Shown piece after piece: positions 1 through 12,300 of a DNA stretch of 64,000 nt. The translations under genes were made by a program, and so were the position numbers. The stretch lies in assembly GCA_035772405.1 (NCBI GenBank), contig JAYKKM010000005.1:4014501-4078500 (forward strand), given 5' to 3'. Source of the DNA: Chrysogorgia sp. JL179-B06. Taxonomy: Eukaryota; Cnidaria; Anthozoa; Scleralcyonacea; Chrysogorgiidae. Within the stretch, counting starts at the first letter, position 1; every line of letters begins with the position of its first letter. The notes under the pieces were generated by a model that made no database searches, had not been told where the DNA came from, and worked only from the letters and a program-made list of their open reading frames with translations.

Positions 1-158
1 ATGCTGTTAACAAGGATAAACCATCAACCTATAAAGATCAAAAATAATACGAGTGTCATCAACTGAATACAATAGAAATAGTATATACTAGTGAAGATTT
101 TGCAAGTTTATAGAGTTTATAGGCGACTATTATGTAGTACAAAACAAACAAATAATAT

Positions 159-477
159 TTAAATCAAAGACCCTCAATTTGACGATATCTACTCTTGTAC
201 TCGATAAATAACGTTTTTATTCTCGTATAGTATTTTATGCCTTTGGACGCCGCCATTTTAGAGTTTGCTCGATGGCTAAAAATTGATGTATACAGCGGTG
301 GTTTTCTTTTCAATTTTAAAGTCAATGAAAACTGAAAAGAAAACTGCCGCAGTACATCAACTTTGAGCAGTCGAGCACACTCATAAAATACGAGAATGAA
401 AACGTTATTTCTCGAGCACAAGCGCAGATACAGTAAAACATATCTAAACATTATAATTAAAGGCCTTTTGATTTAAA
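159..477. mobile_element. MITE with imperfect terminal inverted repeats
   Basis: The outer ends read TTTAAATCAAAG and, inverted, CTTTTGATTTAAA. Inner arms near 195-235 and 385-425 share CGATAAATAACGTTTTTATT-like sequence in inverted form. No coding capacity is credible. It lies downstream of the last MSH5 exon seen, in an intron or flank. Confidence 0.6.
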
Positions 478-887
478 AATAATTTGTTTTTTGACTGCAG
501 TTCCCGTAACATTTCACGATTTACCTATGATTTCTCGGGAGCGCATACTTAACCGCGGTCCGATGAGATTCGGAATAAAATCCAGCTCATTGAAGCATAT
601 CGAGCAATATAACATAGGCTGGAGCTATATTTTCTAGTTTTAGAAACTTGATTTTTGGACGTAAACATCAATTAACAATTGAATTGTCATCAAGAACATT
701 CAATGAGCAAACGTTGTCCTGAAGAACTAAACATAACAAAGTGTTTGAAATTGCGAAAATAACTTCAACATACTGCGGTATCAACTTCATGTTATCATTG
801 AACTAAGTTGTATCCCCCGACGCAAATCTCATGCGCAATCGCGATTACGAACTCTGCACGTATTATAGAATGTTCAATTATACATAC
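478..887. other. MSH5 intron, no feature seen
   Basis: AT-rich sequence. I looked for the MSH5 exon that should follow Walker B (the block after GKGTATV) and did not find it here. Confidence 0.5.
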
Positions 888-3800
888 CGTCGCTGTCCCT
901 TTTCCAAATTCATCGATTATTATTAAAGATCTCTCACTGGCAAATCGAACAGCACAAGCCACCTTGAAACAGGTAAGATGATACAAAACGTTGATTATGA
1001 ACTTGATTATCAAACACCAGGTTACTCAAAAGGGTGTGTGTTTCTACGAGGTTTCCCATTGCTAGATAACTGGGCCCAGTTATTCAAAGATAATTATCGC
1101 TAATCCTTGGTTAAAATTTAATTGGCCATTTTGTTATGTTTGACAACTTTAATTGAAACTTCCTAGGACAAAACCTTTTTATTTTTTATTAATCGTGAGC
1201 GGGCGGAATCCTAGGTGTTCCTACTTTATTTCGGTAAAACTACATTATTTGGATAAGGCAAGGAAAATAAAGTACACAAAATACTTTCGTTTTTGTATAA
1301 TAACGTTATTTCCAGCTTAATTGAGTCAAATTATGTGTTAGTTTTCCATTTTCCACAACAAAGCAAAATCGCCATTTAAAAATTTTAGGATTTAGGATTC
1401 CGTGACCCGCTCAGATCGCAAAAATCCGCCTGCTCAGGCAGCCAATCAAATTACAACGTAAGTATAATTAAACATGTTATTTACCGTTTTGGTCGGTCCG
1501 TATAGAAAACTATTTTCCCTCGGTCTCATAAACTACCCTCGGCCTAAGGCAGTTTCTGAAACCTCGGGCAAATATTTTTCTATACAGACCTCCCATCCGG
1601 TAAATAACATATTTGACCAAAAAATTCAGGTTTTTTTTGCAAACTCAGAAAAATGTTTAATAATAATAAGCAGTATTTGGGGCATCCTACAGAACTCGAT
1701 GCTCTTACAATGATAAAACCTTAGATATCGAAATAAATTTTAAATAAATTTTCTGTTTCTGAGCCCCAAACGGGAATCGAACCCCCAACCTTCTGATCTA
1801 GCTCCGGTTGCACGCTCTAACCTGATTGAGCTACCAGAACTCAGATGGAGAGCGAAGGATACGTTGTGTACTAGTTCGTCCTTCCATCTGAGCATAAGGT
1901 AGGTCAATGGTTAGAGCGTCTAACCGGAGATCAGAAAGTTGTGGGTTCGATTCCCGTCTCATTGGGATCAGAAATATTTTCTGCGTTTGCGTTAAAGCTT
2001 GAGTTGCAAACAATTTACTATAATGAAGTTCCTTACCTAAGTATGATCTTTTATAATCTAAATTAATAAAATTTAAAGGTGCCGTCCAGTCCGTTCTGCC
2101 TATGTCCACGTTTCTGTTTACATAGTTTGTTTACATTGCATTATTTATAAACATTGAACATGAAGTATTGCGGATTTTTTCCACAGCTTGAGCTTTTCCG
2201 CCTAAAAAGCATGTTATAAGAAGCTTTTCTGTTCCTAAATGTGGATAATATATCAAACTACCACTTGCGCCTTCGCCACATTTAACGAGTACTCGCTTTC
2301 GAACTGTCGCAAATCTATTCCGTTAACGTTTGTTGACATGTGGGGTCCCCAACGTTTGAAATATCATACATGCGCAGAACGGACTGGACTGCACCTTTAA
2401 TGGAAATAAACTTGGTGTGATTGTCTTTTTAAATTTAACACATCGTTACCTGGTTCAGATCAATCATAAATGTCGACAGTCCCACAGATACAGACTCTCG
2501 AGTATGAATTCTCGTAAATATTCTGTCCGTGATACCAATTATTGCTGATTCAGCAGGAACGTAGCTCCCAATATGAGCTAGATATACTATTAAACCAACC
2601 TAATTCATATAAGAAAATACTTTAATAATGTTATAATATAATTTATTATATGGCTAAGAAAGATGGCGCACGCTGATTGGTTCGTGAGAGGTCCGGAAAA
2701 AAGCGTATTGCCCTCCCGGCGCTGTGAGAGGGCAATACGCCTTTTTCCGGACCGGTAAGTTTTGGCGGGAAAATTTCTGAGTTGATTTAGATGAAAATAA
2801 AAGAGGATTTGAGTGTGTTCGTCGAAAAAGTTCTAACAATAACATGTCCTGGAACATTAGTGCTGCTTTTCTTGAAAGTTGTTTATCTATAAGTGAAGAA
2901 AATGAATGCCTAACGACCAGTAACGCGTGTAAACATGAAGCGAAATCAACAAGCTCAGAGGTAAGGCAAACGGCAACATCTGAAGACAAACACAACGTTA
3001 AAAACAGAGAACAAAATGAGCCAAAAGCCATATAATAAATGTCTTATTAACCTCGTTTGCTTGACATGTACGGTAAAGTATTTGCCTTCGGTTTTTTCGC
3101 ATAGACCTCGCTCCTTCGTCGCTCGGTCTGTACGAAAACCTCAGGCAAATACTTTACCGTACAGACCTCGCACTCGGTTAATAAGTCTTTAATATATGAT
3201 ACTATAAAATAACAAGTACACAGGCTCTGATTGGTCGAGCCTTATCTTCTCTCAAACTACAGAGATACGGATGACGTCAGTTTTATTTTGTATTATAAAA
3301 TCATGTTTAGTCTCGATCAGCTACGGAGACCGAAATGACGTCAGTACATTAGTTGCATAATTATTGAAATGTAACAATTGTTTCTGAAATATTTAATAAA
3401 ACTAGAAGTTACTATCGCAAGGGAAGTGCTGCCTCAGAAGCCATGAGAAGTGTAATTTTTGATCAAATTTCAAAAATGAACTTTGTGATTATATGGATTG
3501 TATATAAATTGTAACAGATATACGGTAGTATGTACACATTTTTTTCAATTCCTTTAATTATATTTAAATACAGCAGAGTTGAATTACAAATAACTATCAC
3601 TTATCTGAATATAATTGGCAAGGGTTTTGACTGCATAAACAGTTACATACATTATGACTATGTAGTTGTTGTTTGGTAAACAAATTGATATTGAAGTTGT
3701 AAGTGGAATCCGGAGTGTCTGATATGTTATGGCAAAGCAAACACGAAACAAATAGGCGCTGACTAAATAAATACCAGAAATGGCATGTACTGTAACAAAA

Positions 3801-6358
3801 CGTTTACAGTATTGTTGTTCCATTGTTTTTATTGTTTAATTTTTATTGGAGTTCTTGTTGAGAATGCAATACTTTCAAGGAGATGTTTGTGACATATTAG
3901 TTCATGGCACAACTGCACATATACTGTATGCTATAATTGTCGTTCGGGAATACACCACTGGAACCACACTGTATTTTATTTTCCCAAAGAACTTGTAATA
4001 ATGTCTTTACTGGATGGCACACAAATAATTTCCATTTTTTCACTGAATTTTCACAAAGTGGACAATTGTTGACTGAAGTTGAGGTAAATAATTTCTTGAA
4101 GACAGTTCCATGAGCATAAATACTGTAGATGTAGTCCCAAAGGTTGAGGAGATGGTGTATCCATATGCTTTAATTCACAGTAAACAAAGAACATGTCTTT
4201 TATGAAAAAAGCCTCATGTGTTTTCAAAATTGTCCGGACGCAAATCTATAACTTTCATTCGCATGGCCTAAAATAAATCAGCAAACGATGTAAAAGAAAT
4301 GAGTTTATTTAGCAATAAAAGTGACAAAAGGTCACACTGAAGTGACTGAACAAGGAGTCACACTGAAGTTACTGAACAACGATTATTAAACCAGTTCCAT
4401 AATGAAATGGGCAGTTAATAGCAGATGATTTAAAATACTTGAACTGGTCACGGACACAGTTAATAGCAGATGATTTAAAATACTTGAACTGGTCACACTG
4501 AACAACGGACCAGTTCCATAATGAAATCGGCAGTTAACAGATGATTTAAATGATAACGAAGCAGACACTGGGTTAATACTAATAGGTTATTGTTCCATAA
4601 TGAAATCAGCAGTTAACAGATGATTTAAATGATAACGAAGCAGACACTGGGTTAATAGGTTATTGCAATATAAACAAACTTACCTGAATCTTTGAAGATA
4701 TGAAGACAACAGCAACAGCCAACGTGCAAGTAAAACATGCGCAGTTGAGCTGCTACTTCTCACGCGTTTGCCAAAGATTTTCTCGTAATTTAGAACACAA
4801 ACTACGGCTCCAATACAGCAACTATGAAGCAGGGATTAGTGTGACCACCGTGGTCACGCGCTAATTCCGGCTTCATAGGAACTGTTGTGGAGCCGTAGTT
4901 TGTGTTCTATATGATGAGAAAACCTTGGACAACTGATTCATTCATTTTAAATTTGTATACACGACATATGAACTATACGTGGTCACAACAAGATGGCCGC
5001 CATGAGCTACTTCCGGCTTCATTTTCTGAACAATAATTGCTCGATCCAGTCTTTATTTAGAGATCAGTTTTCCGATCGCATGAATGTTTAAATTTCGGTA
5101 TATACAACGTATGATCATGGATGTTTAACAGTGTTTAGATTTGAGTAAAACTTAGAATGTGGTGTTACTTTTCGCGTGTTGAACTATGCGTTATTAACAA
5201 TCCATAATAGGAGTACAGGTGTATATATACTAACCTTGATAAAACATTACTGTTCTGCGGCTTTATATTTCATTTCATTTCATTAAATAAAATATAAAGA
5301 CGCAAACATATAGTAATGTTTCATCAAGGTTCGTAAACTTTAAAGCTTTTGAAGCTTTTAAGATTTTGGATTTATCATCAATAAATCGTGCCTTCTTCTA
5401 GATTGTTTTTTTAAACCACCGTCGTCGTCCTACATCTTATTAAGGTTCATAGTTTCTCCATAAACCATAGTTTAACGCTGTTGATTGTGATTTAACACGT
5501 ATAATTATAAAATTTACCTGCTTTAGATAAACACTTTTACCACTGGCATTTGGTCCAGTGAGGATTTTCATCCGCAAAGCTTCCTTTTCAACCAGAGTAT
5601 CATTGGCTACGAAAGGTGTTACGTACATTTCTTGCAACGGATGTCTTTGAATAAAAGTAACATTATTACTATAGTTTCAATGGTTTATATTTCACAAAAG
5701 ACTAACATTAAATGCCTTTGTACGTGACAGGTCGACATTTAAGCTCTAAAAGAATGACATCACTCGTAAAATCACTCTCTGATGAAGAGCCTTAATTCGC
5801 TCGAAGCGTTAGACATCTACCCAAACTACGTATAATATTAGACCAACACGATCTTCAAATCCTGTAGATGAGATAACCTTCGAACAACCATTCTACCGAA
5901 CGAGAACTTACCAACGTTAATTTATGGTTCGAGCCAGTGTAATTTGGAATATCATTTCTAGCACGTTACATAAAAACATCAATTTCCTTTTTTAAAACTA
6001 ATTTCTTGAGCCTTACTTAATAATTATGATTTTGAAAACTCTCGGACACAGAAGCAGTCTGCTTGAACTGTAATACTGCACGTCGTCTTCTCACTCCTAT
6101 TTCTTGCTATTTTTAGAGGTATCGAGTATTTTTATTAATTATTCTTATTTTTCTTCATTTTGGAAAAGTTAATAAATAAAATAAAATAATAATGAAGCCG
6201 AAATCTAGACTCGTGCTACCACAAGCAGCCCGAGTAATTAAAAATCCCTCTCCTGCGGTGTCACATACCTGCCTCCCTTGATGTCAAGTATATTTTCTTC
6301 TGTCAACTCGGGACACACGTAATTGTATTCCTTAGCATGAACAGACAAGGCAATTAAA
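888..6358 (-). CDS. MSH5: MSH5 ATPase-domain exons
   Basis: Four exons encode the MutS ABC-type ATPase. Exon 6269-6358 carries [13 protein letters not shown]. Exon 5518-5644 carries the Walker A loop [14 protein letters not shown]. Exon 2450-2599 carries GSYVPAESA and the signature-like stretch [16 protein letters not shown]. Exon 888-962 carries Walker [14 protein letters not shown]. All catalytic motifs are intact, which argues for a working ATPase. The helix-turn-helix C-terminus used for dimerisation with MSH4 is not in the window. Confidence 0.95.
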
Positions 6359-9300
6359 CTACCAAAAGAAAAGTTGCAAACATTAATATACAGAAAAATG
6401 GAAAATGATATAATTAGCCGTTCGTACAGGTTAGGGAGGGCGAAATTCAAGGACTATTCAAGGACCTTCAAGCCCATGTATCAACTAGGAATTGAAGGAC
6501 CAAAAAGTTGAAAAGGAGCTTTGGAAAGCAGTGGCAAATCACGAAAAATAGAATAATAATAATAATAATAATAAAGACGTATTAGGAGCATTATACAATA
6601 GTCGCAATGCACTTACAACAATATATTCTTAATGTTACTTATAAAACTAATTACAGTTAGAAATTAATTGACGGTACCGAAAAAGATGGCGACTGGTACA
6701 TTTAACCACAATTCCTTGCGCACAGTAAACATTAAATCTTGTAGAAATAGCAGAAGATAGAGTTTGAAAAAGATTAAGTTTGATAAAAAGCAATCTTTTA
6801 CGTATTTAATTCATGTTTACAAGGTAAACAATGTTTAGCTGTTATTTCAGGTGATTTAAGGTCGCAAAGCATTCTGGTAAAATGTACAGCCGCCATCTTT
6901 TTCGGTACCGTCAATTGTGATAATGGCCGAGTTTTCATAAATTTTAGAGGGCCTTTTTAAAGGGACACTCCACTCCCAAAACTAAAATTAGTAAACTGTT
7001 TAACAACTTTATTGGGTAAACTATCAGCAAGGAGTACAAAAGAAACTACAACAAATAAATAGTACAATATAAACTATAACAAAAGTACACACAAAAGTAG
7101 TAGACCAGGAAAAGCGCGAACGGGACAGTATGACCCATGCGAGGCGCTCCCCGTGACATCGATTTGCAGATATCAAGAATTGTGACAATTACGTACAAGG
7201 GACCATGTACACGGGATTTATAAATTATGATGTTTCTTTGAGGAAACGTTTAAAAGAGGAGGAAATGAAAAAACTAGTAGGGGAAGCCAATTTACATACA
7301 TAATTCCAGAGTTAACTATACGATTAAAATAAGTAGATCGAAAAGTGGTGGATTTACATAGAGGAACTTTAAGAATGAGGTTTGGGTTTTGAGTAAGTCG
7401 TGTGCGGCCATTACTAGCAAAAGAGACAAAATGCGGACGTTCATGTCTGTATGTCCATATAGAGCCTTGTAAAAAATACTAAGTCCTTAATTTCTCTTTC
7501 ATAATATAAAGGGAGCAGGTTGAGGGTCAATAGCCTCTGTTTGTAGGGAATTTCGCCTGACTTGGATTTCAGAATCCACCTGGTGGCTCGTCTTTGGACT
7601 CGTTCTACCTTCGGTTTGAGCATGGTGTGGGCTGAAGACCAAACCTTGTGGCGTAACTTAATTGGGACTTGACGAGCGATATATACAATGTTCGCCTTAC
7701 TTTAGTGTCCGTCAATAGAGGACAAGTTCTTCTTAGTAGCCCAACAGCTTGTTGGCTTTAGCTACAATTGCGCGCAAGATATGAGACACCCATGTCAGAT
7801 TACTGGTCAGGAAGCAACTCGTCTGACCCAAGATGGTAATTATAAGACAGTGGACTTTTCTTGCGTGTCACGGTCAACACCTTGCATTTAGAAGCGTTGA
7901 ATTTGATGTTGCTCTCGCCGCTCATCACTGTTTAAGGGTCCGACAGAGGAACTGAAACTGGGGAAGCGAACTCGCGAAGATGCTGGCGAAATTCGCTCTT
8001 ACGGAAAATGTCATAAATTAAATTATGAAGAATTCAAATGAGATTCAAGGATTTTCAAGCACTTCTTTATAAATTCAATGAAATCCTTGAATTTTTTTTC
8101 AAATTCAAGTACTTTCAAAGAAATTCAAGGTTCGTACGAAACTGCCGATATTTTCGAAACATCAGTATTTCGTTCCTAAAATCTCTTAATCTCGGCAGTT
8201 CACCACCTTTTCGCTTTGTTAGATTTTAGTCTATTTGCTGATGATACCAATTTATTCTATAGGCATAAAAGTTTAACAGCCCTTGTAACTACCCTAAACA
8301 ATGAACTAGTTAATGTACATAATTGGTTGTGTACAAACATTAAGCTTTGTTTGGTAATAAAATTTTGTTGTTTTCGACACTCCTCAAAGAAAATGATCAA
8401 CTAATATAGAAATATTTAATTATGATCACAAATTAAATCGAGAGTACTCTATTAAATATTTAGGAATCTCAATATAGATTAAACAAAATCTTTTAAGATG
8501 GTCAATGCAATATTAAGATTAATGTTAAGGATTAAGGTCAGTATTAGAGTAAGTATTAGGGTTAAATAATAGAATACGTTTGCCAGGGTCTCTATAACGT
8601 TATCGAAACCCGAGTGACGTAATAAAAACACGAGAGAAGTGTAGGGAGAAGCACGAGCCGTCGAGGCGAGTGCTTTCCCAACTACTTCTCAAGTGTTTTT
8701 ATTACTTCACGAGGGTTTCGATCACGTTATAGAAACCCAAGCAAACGTATTCTATTATTTTTATAAAATCATTCAGAAATTTTTTATACTTTGCAAATTA
8801 GTTACTGACGTCATTCCGGTCTCCGTACAGCGTGCGTAGAGTAAAATTATTTTATAATTAGTATTAGGGTTAGTATTAGGGCTATTTTTAGCTTTCCCGT
8901 AGTTAACTAAAACTAACCCTAATACCAAGCCTGATAGATAACCTAACATTATATTAATTCTAATATGTGATCTCATGGTTACATGCACTTCAACGTCAGA
9001 CAAAATTATGTTTTGGGATCACTTTTTGGGACCTTTACTACGCATGTGCAGCCCACAAGCATTCTCTCTCACGTTGGCCTATACACTGAGTGCCTTCAGG
9101 CATGTGAGGGGCTTTGGATGGGGAAAAGAAACCCCTTGCTAGGCGGGGGCTTAGGGTTAGGATAATAGTTATTTCGGGTTAGCCAATCAGATGGCTTCCC
9201 ATGGAAGGTGATCCCAAAAACATTTCTGCCAACGTCAGTGAAAGACCTACCCCATTTCCTCTAATATTCCCTCTCATTCCACTTTGAAGATTGGAGGGTA

Positions 9301-12300
9301 ATTAGTGGGGGATGTAAATGCATTGTCTTGCCTTGATTCAGCGAAGCCTCGACCAGCTTTTAAGACAGTTAATTGCAGCGGCGAAGCTGGCCGTATAGCA
9401 ACTGGTCAAGCTATGCTAATTTATAAACATCTGTATATTTTGAAAACAATATATTTCTAAGGATCTGAATATGTAAATCGTTTCAAAATGTGCATAACAT
9501 GACCAGTTGTTATATGGCCAACTTCGCTACTGGTTAATTGACAGGGGCTATTGGATATATTCACCCAAAAGAACAAAGAAAAACGAGCCATGTGGAATAT
9601 ACTCTAACATAAAAGAAAAAGTATAACATTTAAAAATAATAATAGATTATTTTGAGCCAAGCGGAGCTCAGGTTTTCCCTGACAATTAACAGCTTGACTT
9701 AACAAAGGTGAAACATCTTGCGATTCCCAAGCTGTAACTTCTCAACTCAAACAAAGAAATTTTTAAAACCTATATGTACTCTTACCAGTCTAACTCAGCT
9801 GTATATTCCATAACTTTCATAAGTAAGTTAGTGTGTTCCAAGATAATACTTTGTAACCTGTGCATTATAGCAGTTTCGTGATCTAAAACAATAAGTATGT
9901 GCTAAATAAGCAATATTAATTTTAAGGTCACTAATTATAATTATACGAAAAGATTCTTACCTGTTATTTCACACAAGGTATCGCCAAGCAAGATGTCCAG
10001 TTCTATACAAACAAGAAAACGGAAATGATGTGAAATGTAATGAAAACATTTGGCTATTACTACGTGTACCGGACACAGAAATTTAGCACTGTATATAACT
10101 GCCTCGTTCTTTAAAAAAATCCCGTTTATTTTTGTCCTAGAATTGCCCACTTCATGAAATAAACCCATCCTAGATAAAATAAACCTATTCTAGATAAAAT
10201 AAACTGGATTTTTTAAAGAACGAGGCAGTTCTATACAGTGCTAAAATTCTGTGTCCGGCAGACGAAGTAAGAGCCCCGGACAGGCATTTTAAGATTTCTG
10301 AAACGTTTTAAATCATACACGTTTATGGGAATTTTCATTGGTCATCACTAATGGTGATATATTAAAAGCCGTGCACATAGACGACATCACATTATGGTCC
10401 TATTTTATCAAACCAATCACAGCAAAGTGTTGTGATATTAAGAGCAAATGACATTGCTTTGTTAAGATCATATAGTGACGTATTAATTTATCTTATTAAA
10501 ACTCATTAGAACTTTGGAAAAAGCGATCAAAAGGAAACTTATTGTACAGGGCCCTAGTTTTCAACTAACTATATATAGGTAATAATTTTTACCTTCTAAA
10601 TAAAGTTTCCATCCCCATCCCATCCTGCACCCATTCCATTCTATTCCATAATAATTCCTATTCAATTTCTAATTTTGTGCCATTTTACCATTTTGGCCCC
10701 AGTTATATTTCTTTCATAATATGGTATATAATTATAGATGCAAATAATACAGTGAGTTGTTAAATACCTCTCGTGCTTGCACTCTTATAATGCACGGTAT
10801 TGTCAGAAAAGAACTATGAAAATACGGAAATTAAAGAGTAAGCAACACATTTTATATTAAAGAAATATTAATAATAAAAAAAAACGTATGACCGCATAAA
10901 CGTATAATAAAATTATATTTAAAAACGTATAATAAAAAACATATGTCTGATGTTGCCAAAGATGAAGCCAAAAAAGTGAAGAAAAAGTAATTTATACATC
11001 AGGGTTCAAATTAATCATCAAAGACGTATCTATAAACAAAGGTGAGAGAAAAACACGGGAGAAATATTTCGATATAAATTGTCTGTAACAATCATTTTCT
11101 ACAATTGGAAGTTACATTTTGAGTTAATTAGGGCAAAAAAGAGAAAGGTCCTTTTAGCTATTTCCAGTTAGTTACGTGTATATTCCTGATCAGGGACAAA
11201 CAGTTCCTGACAGAATAAGAACGTATCTAAGAACTTAAACAACCTGATTTTTCACTAGATATCAAAAATATAACAACCTTTTCAGGCTGACTTGGAAAAA
11301 TGGAGGTTCCTATATGCGGGTTTTTACTAGCGCAAAAAAACAAATTTTAGATTTGTTTTTTTTTGTTACAAAAATATTGTTTATTAACAATTACTAATCG
11401 TGATACGCACAACAAACTGTAATCCTTCCATTTCAAAATCTTTTTCTTCTTTCATTTGTTCCGTTCTTGGGATGGCCAAGAGGTATCCAAGCTACACGAG
11501 GCAAAACATTACAAACGTTTTTTCGATATATATATATATATATATAGGTAATATTTGGCATTTCACTCGATCAAACTACATGTTGAAAGGATTTATGGTG
11601 AAGGAAAATTTCGAGTGTTGGAATACATACATTTTAAGACCAAACCGGGACCAGTTGCGAAAAATGCAACTTTAAGGCCTTCCGGCTGGGAATTGAACCC
11701 GCGACCCTGCGATGCCAGTGCAGTGCTTTCAACATGTAGTTTGATCGAGTGAAATGCCAAATATTACCTATAATATAGCCAGAATCTTATCACGGCATTA
11801 CCACCACCATATATACAGAGCTTTAACTCCGTGTTTAAAATACTGGTTCGTTTGAGAAGCTACATCATACACTCGAAAGGCGATTATTATCTGATTTCAA
11901 AACACCTCGAAGTTACAGTAGTTAAAAAAACTCGGCTATCGCCTCGTTTTTCAACACACTTCTCGGTGTTTTGAAATCAGATATAATAAACGCCTTCTCG
12001 CGTGTATGATATATTCAACGTAATGCTTAATTGGGTATATCATGCAGAAGAGCTAGGAGTAGACAGACGATACATGGACGATCGACAAGCTCAGGGATCG
12101 AACCTGTAACCTTCGGATTTCCAAGGTTTTCAAAACAACAGAGTCGAAATATCTCGTTATTCTCTTGTGTTTCATTTTAGAAAAGTTGATGCTTTTCCAA
12201 ACAATCATGTTCAAGTAAAATGTTCAAGTAAAAAGTTAACGAGCAATTTCGTGACGCAGATTAGATGAAACTTCTATCTATATAGTTGCACTAGTCTAGT

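Noticed and set aside
164..451. 95-residue frame
   Set aside because: It lies wholly within the MITE at 159-477 and does not match the expected MSH5 C-terminus.
1760..1985. Functional tRNA genes
   Set aside because: Box A and box B are present but no full cloverleaf or acceptor stem can be drawn, and 3' tails are SINE-like. The same applies to 14660-14740 and 12090-12120.
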